Positions 1 through 4,847 are shown, counted from the first letter of the stretch. The stretch: 5,257 bases of DNA from Chitinispirillaceae bacterium (GCA_016926315.1 JAFGOU010000061.1:1-5257); one strand, 5' to 3'. Program-made: numbers and translations. Notes: generated by a model from the sequence alone, not told the origin.

Positions 1-423
1 GCAGCCGCCAGATTCAACATGAAAACCAGAAAGAATACCGCAAAAAAACTCGATAAGGAACGGGCGCTCAAATTGCTCAAACTCTGGCTCAGCGCCGGCA
101 TTCCTGTTATGGTACTTGTCGATGAATCGTACGGTGTCATGAGCATGCACTGGAAGCTTGTCGTCGGGTATACCAAAACAAGAATCGAATTTATCAACTC
201 CGGGGCGGATGACGAATTCGACGTATCAAAGCGGACCGCCGGAATCGATTACGATACAGCTCCGGTGGGAAACGATATCGATTCCATTGATGCGTTTTAT
301 AAGAAATGGTCAACGGCCGGTTCATGGTTCATCAACAACATACTCGCGACATCCGTCGATGAGTGCATGATAATGCCGATATATCCGCAGGACCTCTTGT
401 TCGCAAATGATACGGTACGTTGA
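1..423 (+). CDS. C-terminal part of a probable C39-like (papain-fold) cysteine protease, 5'-partial
   Basis: The frame is open from base 1 and the first Met codon (19) has no clear ribosome binding site, so the gene very likely begins before the window. The visible part has a helix-like stretch and then LSAGIPVMVLVDE, followed by a buried strand with HWKLVVGY and IEFINSG. This order (glycine-Pro-Val strand, His in 'HW..VVGY', then a strand ending in Asp/Asn) is the layout of the C-terminal half of C39-like peptidases. The His would be catalytic and the Asn of INSG would fill the Asp/Asn position. The catalytic Cys would lie upstream and cannot be checked. The tail (PVGNDIDSIDAFYKKW ... MPIYPQDLLF) is repeated in the remnant at 1026-1190. 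The gene sits directly upstream of a lipoprotein gene. The family call is inference from a partial protein; another papain-fold or transglutaminase-like enzyme is possible. Confidence 0.5.
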   Translation, partial: AAARFNMKTRKNTAKKLDKERALKLLKLWLSAGIPVMVLVDESYGVMSMHWKLVVGYTKTRIEFINSGADDEFDVSKRTAGIDYDTAPVGNDIDSIDAFYKKWSTAGSWFINNILATSVDECMIMPIYPQDLLFANDTVR

Positions 424-484
424 TGGTACATGCAAAACCAGGCCGTTTGCGTCCATCGAGAAAATTATTCCAGAAACGGTCATC

Positions 485-1042
485 ATGAGAGCATATCTGT
501 ATTGTACGCTTTTTTTCGTATTAATCTTCACCGGTGCATGCCATAAGACCTTTTTCGGCAAGCTGGTCGACGAAACGGGCCGGCCTGTCGAAAATGCGAT
601 TCTATATATAGAAGCGTTTACAACCCACACCTATGCTTTCGGTTGGGCGAAGACGAACAAGGACGGAATTGCCTCAACCGGGACCGGCAGCTCACTCGTT
701 TTGCCGGTGAAGGCCGGGACCAGATACGCATTTTGTATTCTGGCGCCCAGCCGGCTACCGGTGGTACTATTCGATTATACCAGTTTTTTCGACAGTGACA
801 CGTTCAGCTTTGTGCTCGACGAAAAGGCCAACAATCCCCTTGGATTCAACAGCGACCTTTTCAAATTGGGGATGCCATTTGAAAAAAATCCGCAACTCCA
901 GGACCTCCTGGAAAAACCGCACTATCGGCCGCTTGTCGAAGCCTTTATTTCAGTATATGAGAAAGGGGCGGCGATGGGGGCAACCCCCGATCCACTCAAG
1001 GAAAAAACTCTTAAAAATCTTTCTAATGCCGGTCGGCAATGA
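485..1042 (+). CDS. Lipoprotein with carboxypeptidase-regulatory-like domain, copy A
   Basis: Protein of 185 residues if read from ATG 485. That start puts a hydrophobic signal (residues about 3-16) directly before a lipobox-like FTGAC with Cys19 as the lipid site; His at +2 predicts outer-membrane sorting. Right after Cys comes FFGKLVDETGRPVENAILYIEA, the typical opening of a carboxypeptidase regulatory-like beta-sandwich (G-x-V-x-D-x-x-G-x-P-V-x-x-A), which continues through TNKDG to about residue 100. The last 80 residues match no family I recognise. An upstream in-frame ATG at 407 would add 26 residues before the signal peptide and overlap the protease gene; this is less likely. The protein aligns along its length with copy B (1187-1774), sharing for example THTYAF and ILAP/VLAP. 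Its last residues (about NAGRQ) are read out of frame from protease-derived DNA, so the original C-terminus has probably been replaced. Role unknown; likely a surface or periplasmic partner of the neighbouring protease. Confidence 0.8.
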   Translation: MRAYLYCTLFFVLIFTGACHKTFFGKLVDETGRPVENAILYIEAFTTHTYAFGWAKTNKDGIASTGTGSSLVLPVKAGTRYAFCILAPSRLPVVLFDYTSFFDSDTFSFVLDEKANNPLGFNSDLFKLGMPFEKNPQLQDLLEKPHYRPLVEAFISVYEKGAAMGATPDPLKEKTLKNLSNAGRQ

Positions 1043-1190
1043 CGTGGACGCCCTAGACGAAGGGTATAAAAAATGGAAGGTCGCGGGAAGCCTTATCGTG
1101 GGTGGAATTATCGCCACATCGATCGATCCGTGCATCCTTATGCCCATCTATCCCAAAGACAATCTTTTTGCAGGAGACGTTGCCCAATGA
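1026..1190 (+). pseudogene. Remnant of a second protease copy (last 54 codons)
   Basis: Read from ATG 1026 this frame gives MPVGNDVDALDEGYKKW, then AGSLIVGGIIATSIDPC and ILMPIYPKDNLFAGDVAQ. Nearly every position is matched by the end of the protease at 1-423 (PVGNDIDSIDAFYKKW, ILATSVDEC, MPIYPQDLLFANDTVR). Everything upstream of this tail, including the GIPVMV and HW..VVGY region, is missing: before 1026 the DNA belongs to lipoprotein copy A in another frame. The conservation of the reading frame to its stop, and the ATGA overlap with the next gene, show that this was once a complete gene in the same arrangement as copy 1. It may still be translated as a short peptide that couples translation into copy B, but it cannot be a protease. 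Confidence 0.75.
1172..1190 (+). promoter_or_regulatory. Ribosome binding site and ATGA stop-start overlap for lipoprotein B
   Basis: AGGAGA at 1172-1177 lies 9 bases before ATG 1187. The A of the start codon is followed by the TGA that ends the protease remnant (1188-1190), giving an ATGA overlap. This decides the lipoprotein B start against the longer frame opening at 1073 and indicates translational coupling between the protease tail and the lipoprotein. Confidence 0.7.
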
Positions 1191-1774
1191 CGGAATATTC
1201 CGCTATCCGTCGGGGACAGGCATGGTTCCTGGTCCTATGCATACTACTGATAACCCAGGGCTGCGCCCGCACCTTTTCCGGAAAGCTGGTGGACTCCGAG
1301 AACAATCCTGTCAGCGGAGCGCTTGTGTATATCGAAGCGTATACCAGCCATACCTATGCATTTACCTGGAGCGTTTCAGGCGACAGCGGCGAAGTTCCAG
1401 CCAAAGGGCAGCCGCGATTGGACCTTTTCATGCGACCTGGAGCGAGATTGATGTATTGCGTGCTGGCTCCGGAACAGTACCCCTTTATCGTTAACGATCG
1501 TGAAAAGGTTTTTAAAAGCGGCGACATCAGCTTCGTGATCGCGAAGAAACCTTTGGAAAACCTAGACTACAACCCGCTCCTGTTTCATCTTGACTTTCCG
1601 TTCGAGAGCAATACCGTGCTCCAAAAAAAACTCCTGCATCCGGAAAACCGGATACTGACTGAAACGTTTCAGGTCTGGTATAAGGATGCCGAAAAAAAGG
1701 CGGCGGGAGTGGGGCCTGCTGCAATGAGGAAAATGGAGGTGCTGGAATCGTTGATTTTGAAGGAGATACGGTAG
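1187..1774 (+). CDS. Lipoprotein with carboxypeptidase-regulatory-like domain, copy B
   Basis: Protein of 195 residues. The signal peptide has a charged start (IRRGQ), a hydrophobic core at about residues 13-22 (WFLVLCILLI) and the lipobox TQGC with Cys26 as the lipid site; Ala at +2 predicts the outer membrane. The mature part starts FSGKLVDSENNPVSGALVYIEA, a carboxypeptidase-regulatory-like beta domain, then SHTYAFTW and VLAPEQYPF. A polar C-terminal part rich in Lys and Glu ends in ESLILKEIR. It is the paralogue of copy A, with about half of residues alike by eye in the first 100, and keeps what is probably the original C-terminus. The start at 1187 is supported by AGGAGA and the ATGA overlap. 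Its own last codons contain AAGGAG (1760-1765), which serves as ribosome binding site for a following start at 1776. Function unknown. Confidence 0.85.
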   Translation: MTEYSAIRRGQAWFLVLCILLITQGCARTFSGKLVDSENNPVSGALVYIEAYTSHTYAFTWSVSGDSGEVPAKGQPRLDLFMRPGARLMYCVLAPEQYPFIVNDREKVFKSGDISFVIAKKPLENLDYNPLLFHLDFPFESNTVLQKKLLHPENRILTETFQVWYKDAEKKAAGVGPAAMRKMEVLESLILKEIR

Positions 1775-1775
1775 C

Positions 1776-1877
1776 ATGGCTCGGAGTGTGAACAGAAACA
1801 CCGCGTCAACCTATGGATCATCAATAAAAGTTTCACCGCAGAGGCGCAGAGGACGCGGACGAAATGAATTGTTTTGA
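1776..1877 (+). pseudogene. 5' stub of a third operon gene, interrupted by repeat DNA
   Basis: ATG 1776 follows the lipoprotein B stop by one base and has AAGGAG (1760-1765) 10 bases upstream, a better ribosome binding site than most in this window. The frame reads MARSVNRNTASTYGSSIK, then runs into the dispersed repeat that starts at about 1831 (VSPQRRRGRGR is repeat-encoded) and stops at 1877. The likely story is that a real downstream gene of the operon was cut by repeat insertion or deletion, leaving about 18 codons. The stub is too short to assign to a family. Alternatively it is a chance ATG after a Shine-Dalgarno-like string inside the lipoprotein gene. Confidence 0.4.
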
Positions 1878-1953
1878 TTTTGGCCATCCTCTTTTTTTTC
1901 TTTGCGCACTCTACCTTATTTCGACAGGCTCAATACAGGCCTCCGCGGTAAAA
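1831..1953. repeat. Dispersed repeat of the 'caccgcagaggcgcag' type with diverged inverted arms
   Basis: TTTCACCGCAGAGGCGCAG at 1831-1849 is matched in inverse orientation by GGCCTCCGCGGTAAAA ending at 1953; about 13 of 15 core positions pair. Elements with such 'ACCGCAGAGGCGCAGAG' arms are scattered between genes in many environmental bacterial genomes. The middle holds a T-rich stretch and a second repeat type (1918-1937), so the element looks interrupted. No coding capacity is credible. Confidence 0.55.
1918..1937 (+). repeat. 'TTCGACAGGCTCAAT' dispersed repeat, copy 1
   Basis: TTTCGACAGGCTCAATAC is a familiar short intergenic repeat that encodes 'RQAQ' in one frame. Related copies occur at 2508-2526 (inverted: CCCTGAGCCTGACAAAGGG) and 5150-5177 (TTTCGGCAAGCTCAATGC), so one small repeat family is present three times in this window. 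Confidence 0.55.
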
Positions 1954-1995
1954 TGGTATTTGTTTCATGGGATTTTTTCAACTCTTCAACAAGCC

Positions 1996-2147
1996 CTATA
2001 TAGTGCTTGTCTGAAAAGTCCTTCTTTTGACGTCATACCGGCGTACGCCGGTATCCAGTTGTCGAAATCAACCAGAAAACCTGGACTCCGGCCTCCGCCG
2101 GAGTGACGAATGCCAGAAACAGGAGTTTCCGGACAAACACTATATAG
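1996..2147. mobile_element. MITE-like element with 26-bp terminal inverted repeats
   Basis: The left end (1996-2021) begins CTATATAGTGCTTGTC and the right end (2122-2147) finishes GACAAACACTATATAG. As inverted repeats they match at 22 of 26 positions. The outer end is the palindrome-like CTATATAG, and the whole unit is about 152 bp with no gene inside, which fits a non-autonomous miniature element. A second inverted pair (2031-2058 with 2081-2109) is nested within. I see no convincing target-site duplication beyond possible TATA. It could instead be a REP/BIME-like folding repeat rather than a transposed unit. Confidence 0.6.
2031..2109. repeat. Nested 'GTCAT-CCGGCG...CGCCGG-ATCCAG' inverted repeat pair
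   Basis: The left arm CGTCATACCGGCGTACGCCG runs 2031-2058 and ends GTATCCAG. The right arm 2081-2109 reads CTGGACTCCGG, then CCGCCGGAGTGACG, roughly its reverse complement. Each arm also has an internal palindrome (ACCGGCGTACGCCGGT on the left). This is a very widespread class of intergenic folding repeat in proteobacterial and other genomes. Confidence 0.7.
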
Positions 2148-2162
2148 TGCCCGTCAGCAGGG

Positions 2163-2182
2163 GGACTTTTCGGACAGACACT
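2163..2182. repeat. Third copy of the MITE end sequence
   Basis: GGACTTTTCGGACAGACACT matches the inner part of the inverted terminal repeat of the 1996-2147 element at about 17 of 20 positions, in the same orientation as its right end. It lacks the TATATAG tip. It suggests a second, decayed insertion or a partial duplication beside the intact unit. Confidence 0.55.
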
Positions 2183-2243
2183 GGGTAACCGTTACCGGAC
2201 AACCCGTCGAATTTGGCGGGTGTGCAAATGGCGGCTGTTCCTG

Positions 2244-2393
2244 ATGGCAAAAGGAGACGTTCCGGGAAAGACTATCGCTATCCAGTCGATGAATATGCAA
2301 GACTACAGCTCTTTAACCGATATGGCGAGAGGTATCGAAAATGGGCTTGCATTGATTGAAAAGTGGTTGCGCAACAAAAAAAAGAAAAGATAA
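2244..2393 (+). CDS. Possible small ORF or gene fragment of 49 residues
   Basis: ATG 2244 to TAA 2391-2393 gives MAKGDVPGKTIAIQSMNMQD, a middle with SSLTDMARGIENGLALIEKW, and a basic end LRNKKKKR. The composition looks protein-like, with an amphipathic helix in the second half. However, there is no ribosome binding site before 2244, and the frame stays open upstream to 2148, at the edge of the MITE-like element. It may be the 3' end of a gene whose 5' part was lost when repeats entered, or a chance ORF. No family recognised. Confidence 0.3.
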   Translation: MAKGDVPGKTIAIQSMNMQDYSSLTDMARGIENGLALIEKWLRNKKKKR

Positions 2394-2740
2394 CCCGTTT
2401 TACTTCCGGTTCTGGTCCGACATAAAACGGTAATCCAACTTCCATTCGCGTTGCTTTCAAATCCGCGGAGATCAGTTTTTTCCGTAACTTGTCCCGAGCT
2501 TAGTTTACCCTGAGCCTGACAAAGGGAGGGATCCGCGTTCACGCTTTTTTTGCCTGACCATGCCAGGATCGATTCGCCAAGCACCTGACGTACCCGATCC
2601 GGACACACCCGCCGCGTCGAAAATTCGGTTTCCACATACAGGTGATATTTCTACTGATTTTTATTAACCCTGTCATTGCCATTTATCATATTATGTACCT
2701 GAAACCGGTTGAAGGCGCCTGTCGTTTCAATTGGATAATC
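2394..2740. other. Gene-free stretch before the membrane protein gene
   Basis: I see no gene I would defend here. It contains the inverted copy of the 'TTCGACAGGCTCA' repeat at 2508-2526. CACACCCGCC at 2604-2613 is the exact reverse complement of GGCGGGTGTG at 2215-2224. An A+T-rich segment at about 2641-2695 could carry the promoter of the next gene, but no convincing -35/-10 pair stands out. A minus-strand frame across 2303-2635 is repeat-encoded and discussed under rejected items. Confidence 0.5.
2508..2526 (-). repeat. 'TTCGACAGGCTCA' dispersed repeat, copy 2
   Basis: CCCTGAGCCTGACAAAGGG on the plus strand is, read in reverse, CCCTTTGTCAGGCTCAGGG, a variant of the repeat at 1918-1937. 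It is itself partly palindromic (CCCT...AGGG). Confidence 0.45.
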
Positions 2741-3352
2741 ATGAAAAACACCGGTAAATACAGGGTTTTATCTGCCATCAGCGCATTTTTCTTCTTCAAG
2801 GCGCCGTTTTATTTATTGTACGCCCTTACCGTATGCTTCGTGCTGTGTGTTTTCATATTACCCGACGAGCAGGCCATTAATCTGCTCAATATCTCCTTTC
2901 CCGTGGTCGGCGCGCATATTGCGGAAAAGAGCAACGATACCCTTGCCCGCCGGAATTACCGCCTTATTGCCAGGGGCAGCGGGATCGTGGATACGCTTAC
3001 CGACAATCTCGGCCTGGTCGCGCTGCTAAAGAAATACCCCAAATGGGTCGCGGACATCAAACCCGGCGGCATGGAACTATCCGATGCCTATCTGGACGAG
3101 GTCGTTACGCGCGCCGTGTACCTTCTGCAGATGCGCGGCATCGTGGTGGAAAAAGGCATACCGCAAAACGGGGCGGTGGACCGGCAGAACAGGCTCTTGA
3201 CCCTGTGCCTTGACGCGCAGTCACATATCAAGAAATATGCGTATGCAGCGTTTTTCGATTCCATTGAGTATTACGAAAGCAACTACGCGAGCGCGAGAAG
3301 CAAACCCGCGGAGGTTGAGGAAACGGCAACAGATGCGCCAACGGCAGCATGA
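2741..3352 (+). CDS. Single-pass membrane protein of unknown function
   Basis: Protein of 203 residues from ATG 2741. Residues about 14-38 (AFFFFKAPFYLLYALTVCFV and on to CVFILP) form one hydrophobic segment, uncleaved-anchor-like. The remaining 165 residues are soluble and mixed helical, with a glycine-rich turn (ARGSGIVDTL), an acidic-basic helical middle (YLDEVVTRAVYLLQMRG) and a low-complexity Ala/Glu/Thr tail (EVEETATDAPTAA). No known domain or catalytic motif is recognised. The frame is open upstream with possible starts at GTG 2642 and ATG 2693. I prefer 2741 because it places a short basic N-terminus before the membrane segment, but no start has a strong ribosome binding site. It stands alone, with repeats upstream and a terminator 40 bases downstream, so it is probably monocistronic. 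Confidence 0.7.
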   Translation: MKNTGKYRVLSAISAFFFFKAPFYLLYALTVCFVLCVFILPDEQAINLLNISFPVVGAHIAEKSNDTLARRNYRLIARGSGIVDTLTDNLGLVALLKKYPKWVADIKPGGMELSDAYLDEVVTRAVYLLQMRGIVVEKGIPQNGAVDRQNRLLTLCLDAQSHIKKYAYAAFFDSIEYYESNYASARSKPAEVEETATDAPTAA

Positions 3353-3383
3353 TGCAGGAACAACGGACCATGTTGTTCTGCAT
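3352..3383 (+). other. Stem-loop directly after the membrane protein stop codon
   Basis: ATGCA-G-GAACAAC pairs with GTTGTTC-TGCAT around a 7-base loop, 12 base pairs with one bulged G. It begins inside the stop codon and lies 6 bases before the terminator hairpin, so both would form in the 3' end of the same transcript. It may protect the mRNA end; it has no T-tract of its own. Confidence 0.55.
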
Positions 3384-3389
3384 GATGGC

Positions 3390-3422
3390 GGAGCGCCGGG
3401 TAGTGCACCGGCGCTCCTTTCT
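3390..3422 (+). terminator. Rho-independent terminator of the membrane protein gene
   Basis: GGAGCGCCGG (3390-3399) and CCGGCGCTCC (3408-3417) form a perfect 10-bp G+C-rich stem with an 8-base loop, followed by TTTCT. Placement 38 bases after the stop codon fits transcription end for 2741-3352. The U-run is short, so efficiency is uncertain. Confidence 0.75.
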
Positions 3423-3442
3423 ACAAAAATGCCCTTGCAATA

Positions 3443-3689
3443 CTTAAAAACCGTCAAGTAGCGCTGAAAAACCGGTTTTTTGGCCTGATAACACGGTTTG
3501 GAAAGCTATTTTTATGTTGTTTTGTTTCATTTTGAAACAAAAAACCGTTGTAAGGGCACTTTTAATGCCTGTAAGTCCATTTTTCAGGTCTGTAAGGAGG
3601 GTCGTTTCGCTGCAAGTCTGCCTTTTTTCCTGTAAATCCGTCATTTCCGCTGTAAGTCCGCCTTTTTTGCTGTAAGTCCGTTTTTAAGC
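3443..3689 (+). repeat. Direct tandem array of about twelve 20-21-bp units
   Basis: Units begin with CTG or a variant at 3443, 3464, 3485, 3506, 3527, 3548, 3569 (21-bp steps) and 3590, 3610, 3630, 3650, 3670 (20-bp steps after 3590). The later units are clear: CTGTAAGTCCG followed by a C/T-rich half such as CCTTTTTTG. The first five are diverged and recognised mainly by register (CTTAAAAACCG, CTGAAAAACCGG, CTGATAACACGG). T-runs recur once per unit, two helical turns apart, so the segment may be intrinsically curved. The array ends about 50 bases before the start codon of the zinc hydrolase gene. Plausible roles are cooperative protein-binding sites (iteron-like) or a regulatory curved region. 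No replication initiator gene is visible. Confidence 0.75.
3520..3542. other. A+T-rich perfect hairpin inside the tandem array
   Basis: TTTTGTTTCA (3520-3529) and TGAAACAAAA (3533-3542) pair perfectly over 10 bp with a 3-base loop. On the minus strand the left side is preceded by T-runs, so it could act as a weak terminator for either strand. It falls where the repeat register is hardest to see. Confidence 0.5.
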
Positions 3690-3704
3690 GGGATGCCGGA
3701 GGTC

Positions 3705-3729
3705 CAAAACAACCTGTTTTTGAAAGGAG
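3705..3729 (+). promoter_or_regulatory. Leader region of the zinc hydrolase: short inverted repeat and ribosome binding site
   Basis: CAAAACA (3705-3711) is mirrored by TGTTTTTG (3715-3722), with one extra T. AAAGGAG at 3723-3729 is a strong Shine-Dalgarno sequence 12 bases before ATG 3742 and fixes that start. The inverted repeat could be an operator or could hide the ribosome binding site in a hairpin; neither is shown. Confidence 0.5.
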
Positions 3730-3741
3730 CGCGACCGGTTT

Positions 3742-4674
3742 ATGAAGCACAACACCCACATCTACCTCGCCTCCAAAGCCATCGAGTTTCTGCGTGATTC
3801 GGTCGACAACCTGCGTTACCTGAGCGGTTCCGCCGTCGCGTCCAAGACCAGGACCAAGGTCAAACAGCAGGCGACCGACCTCCAGCGCCTGCTTCGCTAC
3901 CACCAGTCCTCCATTGTGGAAGCATCCTGGGCGCCCGACGACGTTCTCTGCGACAAGAGCACCTACCATACCTTCAAGCTGTTCACCCGCGAGGAATTCC
4001 CCGACCCGGAACAGTACACCGCCGAGTTCTACGAGCGCAACGCGAAAAAATATTACCGCATATCAGGCAGCGGCGGCCTGCCGTTCAAGGTCGACCACCT
4101 GGCCCGTATCATCGCCGACCTGGTAAAGCTCCGCGCCTACAACGACCATTTTTCCCAGAAGCAGATCATGTACCTGTACATGATGATCTCCCACTACGTC
4201 GCCGACGCGCACGTTCCCATGCACTGCGACCTGCGCGACGATCCGCCGTCGGACAGCGACACGAAAAAACCCCGCCCCATCGAGCGCTATTACACCGATG
4301 CGCTGCACGGCAAGATCGAAGACCTGTGGGACAAGGCCTGCACCCCTGCCGCAGTCGCCGAAAACATCGTGATCGCCGACACGTTTGACGACCATGACCA
4401 GGACACCGCCCTCACCCCGCACACCCGCTTTACCCTCAAGGACAAAAGCGACATCAAGCTCATCCGCCCTTACTCCCTCACCGACCGCGGCATGATGGAC
4501 TTCATGGTCGATATCTGCACCCAGTCCAAAGAGCGCAGCCTCAAACTGTTCCCCCTTGACAACCCGGCCCAGTGGGACCAGACCGCGTTTCCCGCAATCA
4601 CACGGGAAGTCTTTGCAGAAACAATAAGCAACCTGATCACCATCTACCTGTGGATGTGGGTGGCAGGAGAGTGA
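3742..4674 (+). CDS. Zinc-dependent phospholipase C / S1-P1 nuclease-fold protein
   Basis: Protein of 310 residues in the zinc-dependent phospholipase C / S1-P1 nuclease superfamily, all-helical enzymes that hydrolyse phosphodiester bonds with a cluster of zinc ions. Likely ligands are His6 in NTHIYLASKAIEFL (compare NSHLW..NRAID in Bacillus cereus phospholipase C), Asp66 or Asp67 in WAPDD, His76, His119, then His151, Asp155 and His161 in SHYVADAHVPMHCD, and His189 and Glu193 in HGKIE. The H-x3-D-x5-H and H-x3-E spacings equal those of B. cereus phospholipase C. There is no signal peptide, unlike secreted members, so the protein is probably cytoplasmic or exported by another route. Whether it acts on lipid or nucleic acid cannot be told. 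Start fixed by AAAGGAG. The gene is richer in G+C than the flanking DNA and follows the tandem array; no other gene appears in its transcript. Confidence 0.88.
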   Translation: MKHNTHIYLASKAIEFLRDSVDNLRYLSGSAVASKTRTKVKQQATDLQRLLRYHQSSIVEASWAPDDVLCDKSTYHTFKLFTREEFPDPEQYTAEFYERNAKKYYRISGSGGLPFKVDHLARIIADLVKLRAYNDHFSQKQIMYLYMMISHYVADAHVPMHCDLRDDPPSDSDTKKPRPIERYYTDALHGKIEDLWDKACTPAAVAENIVIADTFDDHDQDTALTPHTRFTLKDKSDIKLIRPYSLTDRGMMDFMVDICTQSKERSLKLFPLDNPAQWDQTAFPAITREVFAETISNLITIYLWMWVAGE

Positions 4675-4718
4675 AACGCTTGCTTAATGGAGCGGCAGGG
4701 GTGATATTATAAAGACAA

Positions 4719-4747
4719 GGGACAAAAGGGAAAAGGGAAAATAGGGG
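4719..4747 (+). other. Putative G-quadruplex motif
   Basis: Four G-runs (4719-4721, 4728-4730, 4735-4737, 4744-4747) are separated by A-rich loops of 6, 4 and 6 bases, meeting the common G3+N1-7 pattern. It lies 45 bases after the zinc hydrolase stop codon on the sense strand, so it could fold in the transcript's 3' end. Confidence 0.55.
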
Positions 4748-4847
4748 AAAAAGCGAGACAACCGGCAAGCATGGATTTGCGGGATAATGGTAAAAATGGG
4801 TGATAGGCTGCAGGTGACCTGCGGAATAGGATCTGAATGTGGAGTTT

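Noticed and set aside
1864..2106. Plus-strand frame of 80 codons across the repeat cluster
   Set aside because: Its sequence is made of three different dispersed repeats (SPSFDVIPAYAGIQ is the well-known translation of the GTCAT-CCGGCG repeat), and it has no ribosome binding site.
2303..2635. Minus-strand frame of 110 codons (METEFSTRRVCPDR...)
   Set aside because: It runs through the 'CCCTTTGTCAGGCTCAGGG' dispersed repeat, which writes the familiar QAQG string, and through the poly-A end of the 49-codon plus frame. It has no ribosome binding site and no recognisable domain, so it is most likely repeat-encoded noise.
3443..3689. Tandem array considered as a CRISPR array
   Set aside because: Units are 20-21 bp back to back with no unique spacers, and no cas genes are present.
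3562..3969. Minus-strand frame of 135 codons over the array and the start of the zinc hydrolase gene
   Set aside because: It is a third-position shadow of the G+C-rich hydrolase gene joined to the tandem repeats. The same holds for the minus-strand frame at 4063-4422.
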